Below, one piece after another: positions 1 to 7,709 of a stretch of 35,835 nt of DNA (position 1 is the stretch's first letter; every line of letters begins with the position of its first letter). Source of the DNA: Planctomycetota bacterium (lineage in GTDB: Bacteria; Planctomycetota; Planctomycetia; Pirellulales; UBA1268); assembly GCA_003670915.1 (NCBI GenBank), contig QWQH01000143.1, positions 1 to 35,835 of the forward strand. The letters are read 5' to 3'. The notes under the pieces were generated by a model. It worked only from the letters and a program-made list of their open reading frames with translations, had not been told where the DNA came from and did no database searches. The position numbers were made by a program, and so were the translations under genes.

Positions 1-76
1 AGAACTTGCACGCAACCCCCGCAGCCGTTCGGCAAAGCTGCGGGCTGCCCAACTCGCCTTTCATCCGGTGGATTGA
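1..76 (+). CDS. rsmH: 16S rRNA (cytosine-1402 N4) methyltransferase RsmH, C-terminal tail (partial)
   Basis: The frame beginning at base 2 reads ELARNPRSRSAKLRAAQLA and continues to a TGA at 74-76. The NPRSRSAKLR block is the usual C-terminal signature of RsmH (MraW), which methylates C1402 of 16S rRNA in the cytoplasm. Only about 24 codons are inside the window, so catalytic motifs cannot be checked. The gene is too short here to appear in the ORF track. RsmH normally heads the division and cell wall (dcw) cluster. Here the next gene is a LysM membrane protein followed by queA, not ftsL-ftsI-murE. The identification rests on a short but distinctive motif. Confidence 0.72.
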   Translation, partial: ELARNPRSRSAKLRAAQLAFHPVD

Positions 77-175
77 TGCTCTGGCGGCCGCCCGACCGGT
101 CTGGCGGCGGAAGGCACAAATCAGAATAATCCCGGGCGTTGGGAGCTCTTTTGAACCCACGGTCAGGGATCGTTC

Positions 176-871
176 ATGGGTCGCGAGAAAAAAATGCTGC
201 TGGCACTGCTCAGCGTGCTCGCCTGCGCATTTGTCGGCGTGCTTTTGACCAAACTACTTGTGCCCAGGCCACCTACCGGTGCCGGGCCTGACGTGCATGC
301 CGAGGATTCAGCCGCCCAGTCGCACGATCTGGTAGAGCCACCGGCGTTCTCGTCTGGTGGAGGCAGCGAGTCGACCTCTTCGTTCGTGGAGAGTCGCTCG
401 AGACGAACGACCAGCGACTTTGGAGGCGGTTCACGATTTTCGAATTCCGCCCGCGAGGCATCAGCGCAGGCTGCGTCGCGGCAGTCCGAGTTGATGAAGC
501 AAGAACTGACGAAGCAAGAGTTGACGAAGCAAGATCCGTTCGTCAGGCCAGCGGCACTCGAGCAACCGCTGCCTGCAGCGACGCTGGATGCGGTGCCCGT
601 CATACCAGCCGGGCCTTCGGGCCCACCATCGCGATCAACGGGAGTGGCAGCGGGGAGTTGGTATGTTGCCGCAGTAGGCGATTCGTGGTGGTCGCTGGCG
701 GAGCGGGCCTACGGAGACGGCCGACTCTATCGGGCGCTCTTCGCGTGGAATCGCGTGCTGGATCCGCGAGTGTCACTCGCTCCGGGCACGCGGCTGGAAA
801 TCCCGCCACAGTCAAGGCTTGAATCGGCATGGCCCAAGCTCGTGTCTTTTGGAGCACCCGACGGTGGTTGA
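176..871 (+). CDS. Membrane-anchored LysM-domain protein in the ftsL position
   Basis: The protein has 231 residues. After a basic start (MGREKK) comes one hydrophobic segment at about residues 7-27, predicted to be an inner-membrane anchor. Then follows a long Ser/Gln/Pro-rich linker, with three copies of a five-residue MKQEL/TKQEL unit at about residues 106-120. A LysM-like module occupies about residues 160-210 (WYVAAVGDSWWSLAERAYGD, then LFAWNRVL and a PGTRLEIPP end). LysM modules bind N-acetylglucosamine polymers such as peptidoglycan, so the domain probably acts in the periplasm. The gene starts 100 bases after the rsmH tail, the place where ftsL usually sits. The topology (short cytoplasmic end, one helix, periplasmic part) resembles FtsL or a divisome accessory, but there is no FtsL sequence signature. 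A start at base 194 is also possible. The domain call is fairly sure and the cellular role is unknown. Confidence 0.7.
   Translation: MGREKKMLLALLSVLACAFVGVLLTKLLVPRPPTGAGPDVHAEDSAAQSHDLVEPPAFSSGGGSESTSSFVESRSRRTTSDFGGGSRFSNSAREASAQAASRQSELMKQELTKQELTKQDPFVRPAALEQPLPAATLDAVPVIPAGPSGPPSRSTGVAAGSWYVAAVGDSWWSLAERAYGDGRLYRALFAWNRVLDPRVSLAPGTRLEIPPQSRLESAWPKLVSFGAPDGG
491..535 (+). repeat. Three in-frame copies of a 15-base unit inside the LysM gene
   Basis: The unit TTGATGAAGCAAGAA is followed by CTGACGAAGCAAGAG and TTGACGAAGCAAGAT with no gap. The period of 15 keeps the reading frame and gives repeated (L)MKQE/(L)TKQE in the extracytoplasmic linker. It looks like slippage expansion of a flexible spacer. 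Confidence 0.85.
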
Positions 872-983
872 TCGGAATCGTACCGCTAGAAACCGTGTTG
901 TTGTCGTCTGCTGAGCGGCCAGAATGGCGAGCCAAAGGGCAAGCGGATCGCGACACTTGAGGCCTCACGGTACGATAGCGGGC

Positions 984-2051
984 ATGGGCGACGCCGATCT
1001 CTATGACTACGATCTTCCTCGCGAGTTGATTGCACAGCATGCATTGGAGGACCGGGTTGCTGCGAGGCTCTTGGTTGTGCGTCGCAGTGACGGTGCGATT
1101 GAACACAGCCACATCCGGGATCTACCCCAGTTGCTTCAGGCAGGAGATTTGGTCGTGTGGAACGACACCCGCGTCGTGCCTGCTCGGCTCGTTGGCCGCA
1201 GGCTCAAGACGGGCGGCCGTTGGGAAGGGCTCTTTCTTCAGGTTGATTCATCAACGGGTGTCTGGCAGTTGCTGGCCAAGTCGCGTGGACGCGCAGCCAT
1301 TGGCGAGCGAGTGGTGCTGGTTGGACGCGACGGAGCCGATGCCCTATCGCTTGAACTCCGCGGCCGTGGGCATGGTGGCACGTGGCTGGTTGTGCCGGAC
1401 TCACAAGAGCCAGCGGAAAAAATTCTTGCGGCCGTGGGCCGCGTGCCCCTGCCAGGCTATATCCGCGGCGGCCATGAAGAGCAGGGCGACAGCGAGCGGT
1501 ATCAGACTGTGTTTGCCCGCACCGCCGGTGCCGCAGCGGCGCCCACGGCCGGACTTCATTTTACTAAACCGCTCCTCGATTCGCTGGCAGCCCGTGGCGT
1601 TGGCCACGCCAGCGTCACGCTGCACGTCGGCCTCGATACGTTCCGACCAATTGCAGTCGACACTCTCGACGATCACCCAATGCACTCGGAGTGGTGCCAT
1701 TGTCCGGCGGAAACGGTGGCGGCGATTTGCCAGACCCGGGGTCGAGGCGGTCGGGTTGTGGCGATCGGCACGACGACCGTGCGTACGATCGAAACAGCCG
1801 CTCTCAAAGCGAATGCGTCTGAGTTGGGGCAGGGTGGGGCTTTCAGTGGGCCCACAAATCTTTTCATCCGGCCAGGGTTTTGCTTCGCGGCTACCGACTG
1901 CCTGTTGACGAATTTCCATCTGCCGAGGACAACGCTCATGGTGTTAGTGAGCGCATTTGCTTCTCGTGAGTTGATTGGAATGGCGTATCGCGAAGCCATA
2001 AGCCACCGCTACCGCATGCTGAGTTATGGCGATGCGATGTTGATTCTGTAG
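984..2051 (+). CDS. queA: S-adenosylmethionine:tRNA ribosyltransferase-isomerase QueA
   Basis: QueA moves the ribosyl part of S-adenosylmethionine onto 7-aminomethyl-7-deazaguanine in tRNA, giving epoxyqueuosine at the wobble position of GUN anticodons. The protein has 355 residues from the ATG at 984, which matches the family length of about 340-360. Family blocks seen are the start DLYDYDLPRELIAQ, the VVWNDTRVVPARL stretch, the APTAGLHFT motif, the HVGLDTFRP stretch and the near C-terminal TNFHLPRTTLMVLVSAF. The ORF track start at 924 adds 20 residues that do not belong to the family, so it was rejected. No other queuosine genes are in the window; tgt may lie elsewhere. Recognition is confident. 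Confidence 0.95.
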   Translation: MGDADLYDYDLPRELIAQHALEDRVAARLLVVRRSDGAIEHSHIRDLPQLLQAGDLVVWNDTRVVPARLVGRRLKTGGRWEGLFLQVDSSTGVWQLLAKSRGRAAIGERVVLVGRDGADALSLELRGRGHGGTWLVVPDSQEPAEKILAAVGRVPLPGYIRGGHEEQGDSERYQTVFARTAGAAAAPTAGLHFTKPLLDSLAARGVGHASVTLHVGLDTFRPIAVDTLDDHPMHSEWCHCPAETVAAICQTRGRGGRVVAIGTTTVRTIETAALKANASELGQGGAFSGPTNLFIRPGFCFAATDCLLTNFHLPRTTLMVLVSAFASRELIGMAYREAISHRYRMLSYGDAMLIL

Positions 2052-2099
2052 TGCCAGCATAGGATAGAGAGTCAGAGCTGCTCTTTGAAAGGACTGCCG

Positions 2100-2729
2100 A
2101 TGGGAAATATACCCCAAGAAGACGTGTTGGTCGTGCCACGTTCGCTCTTTGAACGAGCGGGAGTGTTTCAAGGATTTTGCGCTGACACAGCGGCCTATCT
2201 GCCGCTCCTATTAGATCGGCAGCATACGAGTTGGCGGCCACGGGCGAGCGTGGAAGAGGACCCATCGTTCAAACAACTGATTCCCTATTGTGTGCTTACG
2301 TGGAGCAACGCCGATGGGCCCCCTCTCTTTTTTGCCTATACGCGCGGCGGAGGTCAGAGCGAGGCACGCCTCCGCGCAAAGCGATCGGTCGGCATTGGTG
2401 GTCATATTGCAAGCACCGACGGCGAGCACGGCGACGATGCGTCTTACGAATCGGGAATGCTTCGAGAACTCGCAGAGGAAGTCGCGATTGACGGCAGCTA
2501 CGCCGCCAGATGCGTTGGTCTTATCAATGACGACTCGACTCCAGTGGGAAGCGTTCATTTGGGGATCGTGCACGTCCTCGAGTTGGAGCGACCGTTGGTG
2601 GCTTCCCGCGAAAGCGAGCTCGTGGAGTGTGGCTTTGAGTCGCTGGAATCGCTCCTAGCGGCTCGGGACCGTTTTGAAACATGGTCGCAGATCACACTCG
2701 ATGCGCTGGCCTCAGGATTACTGGTATAA
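2100..2729 (+). CDS. Nudix-like hydrolase family protein with altered Nudix box
   Basis: The protein has 209 residues from the ATG at 2100, preceded by AAAGGA six bases upstream; the TTG at 2085 lies before that site. The central part carries GIGGHI at residues 98-103 and, about 20 residues on, RELAEEVAI (122-130). This resembles the Nudix box G-x5-E-x7-REUXEEXGU, whose Glu residues bind metal for hydrolysis of nucleoside diphosphate-linked compounds. The spacing allows G108 as the first Gly. The first box Glu would then be Ala114 and the last Gly is Ala129, while R122-E123 and E126-E127 are kept. The end of the protein is an ordinary Nudix tail. Its stop is followed directly by the GTG of the cysteine desulfurase, so the two are probably co-translated. 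Substrate unknown. Confidence 0.65.
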   Translation: MGNIPQEDVLVVPRSLFERAGVFQGFCADTAAYLPLLLDRQHTSWRPRASVEEDPSFKQLIPYCVLTWSNADGPPLFFAYTRGGGQSEARLRAKRSVGIGGHIASTDGEHGDDASYESGMLRELAEEVAIDGSYAARCVGLINDDSTPVGSVHLGIVHVLELERPLVASRESELVECGFESLESLLAARDRFETWSQITLDALASGLLV

Positions 2730-3989
2730 GTGCCAGCCGATATTCGACGGCCGATTGGAGAATGCGGTGCCGTGGCGATCTATCTCGACAATCACTCCAC
2801 AACGCGGCTGGATCCCCGCGTGCTTGACGCGATGCTGCCGTGGCTGACCGACCACTACGGCAATGCTGGGAGCGTCACGCACGAGATGGGCCGCGAGGCT
2901 CGCGAGGCTGTTGAGCATGCCCGCGAGTTGATGGCCGCTGCGATTGGCGCAAGCCCACGCGAGATTGTGTTTACCAGCGGTGCGACAGAAAGCGCCAATC
3001 TGGCAATTCTGGGCAGCGCATCCAGAGCATGCGCGACAGGAGTCACTGGTGGCTTCGGGCAACCAACGCAGATGCAGGGGCACGTGATCACGGTGGCAAC
3101 AGAACACCACGCCGTCCTGGATCCAATCGAGCATCTCGAACGGCTGGGCCATGCGGTGACGCGGCTGCCTGTGGTGTTACAGGCTGACGCGGCTGGTGTG
3201 GTCGGCAGAATTCGTGTCCCAGATCTGGAAGCCTGCTTCCGTTGCGATACCTTTTTGGTTGCGATCATGCTGGCCAATAATGAGATCGGCGTGGTGCAGG
3301 ACATCCCAGCCATTGCCGCTTGTGTGCATGCCAGAGGCGGGCTCTTGCACGTTGACTGCGCGCAGGCCATCGGCAGGATGCCAGTGTCTGTCAATGACCT
3401 ATCGGCTGACCTAGCCAGCTTTTCATCGCACAAGTTTCATGGACCTCAAGGTGTGGGAGCGCTTTATGTGCGACGTCAAAAGCGTGCAGTACGCATCGAT
3501 CCGATCGTTTTTGGCGGCGGCCAGGAACGTGGCTTACGCAGCGGCACGCTGAACGTCTCTGGGATTGTCGGCATGGGTGAGGCAGCCCGTTTGGCCTCAG
3601 AGAATCTTCAGCACGAGATAGTGCAGGTGCGAGCCATGCGAGACGATCTTTGGCGTTTGCTCAGGGAACGCATTGATACCATCAGCCTCAACGGGCCGGC
3701 GTTGGACGACCTTGGCGTGCGGCTCCCCAATAATCTGAACGTGCAAGTCGCAGGCGTGGACGGCCACTCCCTGCTGGCAACGTTCGCCGGCGCAGGTTTG
3801 GCAGTGAGTTCGGGGAGCGCGTGTTCATCGGAGAACCCGCGGCCCAGCCACGTGCTTCGCGCGATTGGGCTCAACGACGATGAGGCACGGGCAAGCCTTC
3901 GTTTTGGTCTCTCTCGGTTTACCACTCGCGAAGAAATAGTGGAGGCTGTCGCAGTCATCGCCGCCGGTGTGGCCCGCCTGCGGGGCTAA
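2730..3989 (+). CDS. Cysteine desulfurase (NifS/IscS class V aminotransferase)
   Basis: A pyridoxal-phosphate enzyme that takes sulfur from L-cysteine as a persulfide for Fe-S cluster or thio-cofactor synthesis. Seen are the N-terminal IYLDNHSTTRLDP block, the TSGATESANLAI cofactor loop, the ATEHHAVLDP histidine region, the Schiff-base lysine in SFSSHKFHGPQGVGALY (about Lys235) and the persulfide cysteine in SSGSACSSENPRPSHVL (about Cys365). The SGSACSS form is that of group I IscS/NifS proteins. The GTG at 2730 abuts the previous stop. A second GTG at 2772, with TTGGAG upstream, would begin closer to the family N-terminus (about 405 residues), and I cannot decide between them. An IscA-type gene follows 133 bases later, which supports an Fe-S role. 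Confidence 0.93.
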   Translation: MPADIRRPIGECGAVAIYLDNHSTTRLDPRVLDAMLPWLTDHYGNAGSVTHEMGREAREAVEHARELMAAAIGASPREIVFTSGATESANLAILGSASRACATGVTGGFGQPTQMQGHVITVATEHHAVLDPIEHLERLGHAVTRLPVVLQADAAGVVGRIRVPDLEACFRCDTFLVAIMLANNEIGVVQDIPAIAACVHARGGLLHVDCAQAIGRMPVSVNDLSADLASFSSHKFHGPQGVGALYVRRQKRAVRIDPIVFGGGQERGLRSGTLNVSGIVGMGEAARLASENLQHEIVQVRAMRDDLWRLLRERIDTISLNGPALDDLGVRLPNNLNVQVAGVDGHSLLATFAGAGLAVSSGSACSSENPRPSHVLRAIGLNDDEARASLRFGLSRFTTREEIVEAVAVIAAGVARLRG

Positions 3990-4122
3990 AAAAGCCTCTC
4001 TTGCCAATGTGGAGCGACTCTTTTTTCCTAGGCTTTGCCTTCTGGGCTCCTGACGATAAACTTTTCTATAGAAGGCCTGCTGTCGGCCACGCTCATACCC
4101 ATGCAACAGGAGATCGGAACCC

Positions 4123-4455
4123 ATGTCGGTTTTGCTCACAGAAAAAGCTGCCAGCGAAGTTATCAAGATCATTTCGGACCAGAAGATGGATCCAGCCACG
4201 GTGCTGCGTGTCGGCGTTGCCGGAGGTGGTTGCAGTGGATTTTCCTACTCGCTCGGCTTTGACACCGCGTGGGATCCCAAGAGCGACTCTCGCAGCCAGC
4301 AACATGGCGTGGCGGTTGTTGTCGATAAGAAGAGTGATCTTTTTCTGGACGGTACCACGCTCGATTTCCACGAAGGGATCGAAAAGCGCGGATTCACATT
4401 CAACAACCCCAACGCCAAAAAGAGCTGTGGTTGCGGCAGTTCATTCCAAGCCTGA
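4123..4455 (+). CDS. IscA/ErpA/HesB-type iron-sulfur carrier protein
   Basis: A 110-residue A-type carrier that receives Fe-S clusters and passes them to target apoproteins in the cytoplasm. All three cluster-binding cysteines are present: Cys37 in GGGCSGF and Cys102 and Cys104 in the C-terminal CGCGSSF. The length is typical of the family. AGGAG lies about 13 bases before the ATG. It is downstream of a cysteine desulfurase in the same orientation, a common pairing, although IscU, SufBCD and ferredoxin are absent. It could be IscA, ErpA or SufA; the sequence alone does not separate these. The following CbiE-CbiT gene begins 50 bases later and may be co-transcribed. Confidence 0.93.
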   Translation: MSVLLTEKAASEVIKIISDQKMDPATVLRVGVAGGGCSGFSYSLGFDTAWDPKSDSRSQQHGVAVVVDKKSDLFLDGTTLDFHEGIEKRGFTFNNPNAKKSCGCGSSFQA

Positions 4456-4505
4456 TCCCAGTGCTGAGCAAACCGGTGCTTGTGCACCGAGTACAGGGAG
4501 AGACG

Positions 4506-5744
4506 GTGGCTGAGGAAAAAGTCTATATCGTTGGTGTCGGAGATGACGGCGTTGAAGGGATGACCGCGCAGGCCCGGCGGCTCTTGGAAGCGGCTGATTT
4601 ACTGCTTGGCCCCGAGGCGTGCGCGCCTCTCTTGCCGGCGTCGATGGTGTCTCGTCTGCGCGCGTGTACGAATCTCGAAGAACTCGTTGAGCGGATTGAG
4701 TCGGCTGGATCGCAGCGGCTCGTCGTGCTGGCCTCTGGCGATCCTTTATTTTACGGGACGGCCCGGTATGTCTGTTCGAAGCTGGGCAAGGATCGGTTTG
4801 AAGTTGTGCCGCACGTCAGCAGCATGCAACTGGCGTTTGCAAGAGTGAAGGAGAGTTGGGAGGAAGCATTCCTAGCGAATCTTTCTGGGCAGTCGATTGA
4901 GCGAGTGGTCGATCGGATTCGCTCCAGCGAGACAGTGGGACTCTTCACAAGCGAGCAATGGCCCCCGTCGGCCGTGGCCCGCACGCTGTTAGAAGAGGGG
5001 ATCGATTCCTTTCAGGCGTATGTCTGCGAAAATCTCGGCTCGCCCGACGAGTGCGTGACGCAGGGCAGCTTGGCAGACATTGCTAAGGAATCCTTCGGCC
5101 CGCTGAACGTCATGATCCTTGTGCGGAAGGCACGCGCGATCGATAAGCCTGGGCATGTTGGCACGCGGCTTTTTGGGAACCCAGACGAGTCGTTTTTACA
5201 GTCGCGTCCCAAGCGAGGCCTCTTGACACCTGCGGAGGTTCGGTCGCTGGCGCTGGCCGAACTGGGACTCCAGACAACGAGCATAGTGTGGGATGTGGGT
5301 GCGGGGAGTGGTTCAGTGGGGCTGGAGGCCGCTCAGATAGCCCGCCATGGCGCCGTCTACGCCATCGAGATGGATCCCGACGACCATCGCCTCATACTGG
5401 CCAACGCCGAGCGTTTCGGCGTGACGAATCTGCATGCGGTCTTGGGCCAGGCGCCAGACGCATGGCACGATTTACCCGATCCGGATGCGATTTACGTCGG
5501 AGGAAGCGGTCGCGATGTGGCCAGGCTCGTGGAGGAGGCATGGAAGAGGCTGAAGGCCGGTGGGCGGCTTGTGTCGGCCTGCAACAGTATCGAGAATCTG
5601 GCGGCGGTGCACGTGTTCTTGAGGGCCCAATCAAGCGATGCCGCCTACTGGCTGGTGACCATTGCTCGTGGCATCGAACAACTCGACCGCATTCGCTTCG
5701 AATCCCTCAACCCGACGTTTCTGATCGCCGCAACAAAGGCGTAA
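4506..5744 (+). CDS. cobL: Precorrin-6Y C5,15-methyltransferase, CbiE-CbiT fusion (CobL type)
   Basis: A bifunctional corrinoid enzyme: the N-terminal half methylates C5 and the C-terminal half methylates C15 and decarboxylates the acetate side chain. From the GTG at 4506 (preceded by AGGGAG) it has 412 residues. The CbiE half begins VYIVGVGDDGVEGMT and carries the tetrapyrrole methylase loop SGDPLFYGTARY and VPHVSSMQLAFARV. The CbiT half starts near residue 235 with RGLLTPAEVRSLALAEL and has the S-adenosylmethionine motif DVGAGSGSVGLEAA. Both halves look intact. The ORF track start at 4431 overlaps the IscA gene and adds 25 non-family residues. No other cobalamin genes are in the window, so the rest of the pathway must be elsewhere or absent. 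Confidence 0.92.
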   Translation: MAEEKVYIVGVGDDGVEGMTAQARRLLEAADLLLGPEACAPLLPASMVSRLRACTNLEELVERIESAGSQRLVVLASGDPLFYGTARYVCSKLGKDRFEVVPHVSSMQLAFARVKESWEEAFLANLSGQSIERVVDRIRSSETVGLFTSEQWPPSAVARTLLEEGIDSFQAYVCENLGSPDECVTQGSLADIAKESFGPLNVMILVRKARAIDKPGHVGTRLFGNPDESFLQSRPKRGLLTPAEVRSLALAELGLQTTSIVWDVGAGSGSVGLEAAQIARHGAVYAIEMDPDDHRLILANAERFGVTNLHAVLGQAPDAWHDLPDPDAIYVGGSGRDVARLVEEAWKRLKAGGRLVSACNSIENLAAVHVFLRAQSSDAAYWLVTIARGIEQLDRIRFESLNPTFLIAATKA

Positions 5745-5798
5745 CGCTTTTCGTAGCTGCCTATCTTTGTTCAGTGTCGCCGTTCCAGCGGATGAATT

Positions 5799-6542
5799 AT
5801 GCGTACTGATCCAGAAGCCCTCGACGTGATTGCTGTGGGTGCCCATCCGGATGATGTTGAGATCGGATGTGGCGGCACGCTGGCGATCCTTGCCGGGCAA
5901 GGGTTTCGCGTCGGTATCGTGGATCTGACGGATGGTGAGCCAACGCCCCGTTCAAGCGGCCCAGCGGAGCGTTTGGCGGAGGCTGCCGCAGCGGCGAAGG
6001 TGCTCGGCGTTGTGCATCGTGAACAACTCGGGTTTGAAAATCGTCGGTTGTTCGATTGCTTCGAGGTGCGCGTCGCATTGGCGAAAGTGTTTCGCCGTCA
6101 TCGCCCCCGTCTGGTGCTTGGCATGGGCGACAAAACACCGCTGGCTTCGCCCGACCATGCGCAGGCCGTCGCCATTACCGAAGCCGCCGTATTTTACTCG
6201 CGGCTGACGAAGTGGGACGATCTATTCGAAGGGCTTCCGGTGCACACTGTGCCGGTGTTGATGAACTATTTTCTTTCCGCTACGGTGCCCAGCATGCCCG
6301 TCGGCCATTGGCCGTTGGTGGTTGATATTGCGGGTGCACTCGATACAAAAATCGAGGCCATAGCCTGCTATGCTTCGCAGTTTCCCCCCGAAAAATCCCA
6401 TGTGTTTACGCGCGTGCGATCCTCCGCCGATATGATCGGAACGATGAGCGGGTGCTCGGCAGGCGAACTGCTCGCGGGCGCGAGGATGCCCTGCACGACA
6501 AATCTCCTATCGTTGCTTTTTCCGTTTGATTCGATCCTCTAG
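5799..6542 (+). CDS. bshB1: Bacillithiol biosynthesis deacetylase BshB1 (LmbE/PIG-L family)
   Basis: A zinc-dependent N-deacetylase of 247 residues, predicted to remove acetyl from N-acetylglucosaminyl-malate on the way to the low-molecular-weight thiol bacillithiol. Seen are the metal and catalytic motif AHPDDVEIGCGGT near the start, VGIVDLTDGEPTPR, AAAAAKVLGV, and the second metal histidine in SPDHAQAVAITEAA. These match BshB1 better than generic LmbE proteins. BshA and BshC are not in the window, so bacillithiol production is an inference from this one gene. It follows the CbiE-CbiT gene by 54 bases. A related PIG-L deacetylase with another sugar substrate remains possible. Confidence 0.85.
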   Translation: MRTDPEALDVIAVGAHPDDVEIGCGGTLAILAGQGFRVGIVDLTDGEPTPRSSGPAERLAEAAAAAKVLGVVHREQLGFENRRLFDCFEVRVALAKVFRRHRPRLVLGMGDKTPLASPDHAQAVAITEAAVFYSRLTKWDDLFEGLPVHTVPVLMNYFLSATVPSMPVGHWPLVVDIAGALDTKIEAIACYASQFPPEKSHVFTRVRSSADMIGTMSGCSAGELLAGARMPCTTNLLSLLFPFDSIL

Positions 6543-6583
6543 CAGGCGTGGCGGCCAATCGTGCGACGTCTCAAAGATCTGCC

Positions 6584-7690
6584 ATGAGCCCTGCCGCCGA
6601 CGTGATCATTGTGGGCGCCGGAATCGCCGGTCTCTCCGCAGCCGAGGTGCTGACAGGTGCTGGCCATTCGGTGATCGTGCTCGAAAAAGCGACCGGTGTA
6701 GGCGGGCGCATGGCCACGCGGCGAGTGGGCGATGCCGTATGCGATCACGGCGCACAATTCTTTACGGTGCGTGGCCGAGCGTTTGGAAAGAGAGTAACCG
6801 CTGCCCATGCCGCTGGCGTGGTACGGCCATGGTCAAATGGTTTTCTACGAGCGGCGTCGAATGGATCTGAAGTCCTCCCTGCCGTGGACGGCCATACACG
6901 ATGGTGTGGATCGCTCGGCATGCGCGATTTCCCGAAACACATCGCCGCGGGTCTGCCTGCCGATCGCTGTACGATCATGTGTGGCACGCGAGCGGCTGCC
7001 ATTGGGATCGATGGCGGCCGCGTTCGCACCACGATCGAAGGCGCATCGCATCGTTTTGCCAGTCAGCCACTGTTGTGCTCGCTCGAAAGCATTGAGACTG
7101 CCGCTGCGATCGTGACGTGCCCGGTGCCACAGTCGCTTGCCTGCATGGCCGCGGGCGGGCTTTTGGACCGAGGCGGGGGCATCGACGACACGGCCATGCG
7201 ATTGCTGGCCGGTGTCTCCTATGATCCGTGCTTTGCGTTGATCGTTGTGCTGGACAAGCCCAGCCGCGTGCCGGCCCCAGGTGCGATTGTGTTTGATTCG
7301 GGTCCGATTGCGTGGATTGGCGACAATCAGCAAAAAGGGATTTCGCCCGTGCCGGCCCTTACAGTCCATGCCTCCGCAGCCTGGAGCCGTGAGCACTTCG
7401 ACGTCCCGCAGGATGAGGTGGCCCGACTCCTGCTGGGCGCGGCCAGTGCGTGGATTGACGGCCCGCTTGAGACATCAGTGATTGAGCGATCGATGCAACG
7501 CTGGAAATATTCGCAACCCGCGACGATCATCCCTGCGCCCATGGTCGCGGCGACAACACAGCCCCCGATCGTCTGCTGCGGCGATGCCTTCGGCGGCCCG
7601 AGGGTGGAAGGTGCCGCTTCCAGTGGCGTGGCGGCGGCCACATGGATGCTGCGAGTGCTCAAAGGCCAACTGTCAGACCGGCAGAGATGA
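6584..7690 (+). CDS. Renalase-like FAD-dependent oxidoreductase
   Basis: A 368-residue flavoprotein from the ATG at 6584. The N-terminal Rossmann motif is VIIVGAGIAGLSAAEVL followed by VIVLEKATGVGGRMATRR, the dinucleotide-binding and GG-R pattern of the amine oxidase/renalase superfamily. CDHGAQFFTVR and the late RWKYSQPA, then CCGDAFGGPRVEGAASSG (FAD-binding end), resemble bacterial renalase-like proteins. The bacterial enzymes act on abnormal dihydro-NAD(P) isomers, but the substrate here is unproven. No signal peptide is seen. The ORF track GTG start (6548) adds 12 residues without family support. The next gene is a second, distantly related flavoprotein 19 bases downstream. Confidence 0.82.
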   Translation: MSPAADVIIVGAGIAGLSAAEVLTGAGHSVIVLEKATGVGGRMATRRVGDAVCDHGAQFFTVRGRAFGKRVTAAHAAGVVRPWSNGFLRAASNGSEVLPAVDGHTRWCGSLGMRDFPKHIAAGLPADRCTIMCGTRAAAIGIDGGRVRTTIEGASHRFASQPLLCSLESIETAAAIVTCPVPQSLACMAAGGLLDRGGGIDDTAMRLLAGVSYDPCFALIVVLDKPSRVPAPGAIVFDSGPIAWIGDNQQKGISPVPALTVHASAAWSREHFDVPQDEVARLLLGAASAWIDGPLETSVIERSMQRWKYSQPATIIPAPMVAATTQPPIVCCGDAFGGPRVEGAASSGVAAATWMLRVLKGQLSDRQR

Positions 7691-7709
7691 AATAGGGAGT
7701 GTGGCGGAG

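Noticed and set aside
18-44. Perfect 8-pair hairpin CCCGCAGC/GCTGCGGG near the window start, possibly a terminator.
   Set aside because: It lies inside the RsmH C-terminal coding sequence, before its stop codon, and no T-run follows.
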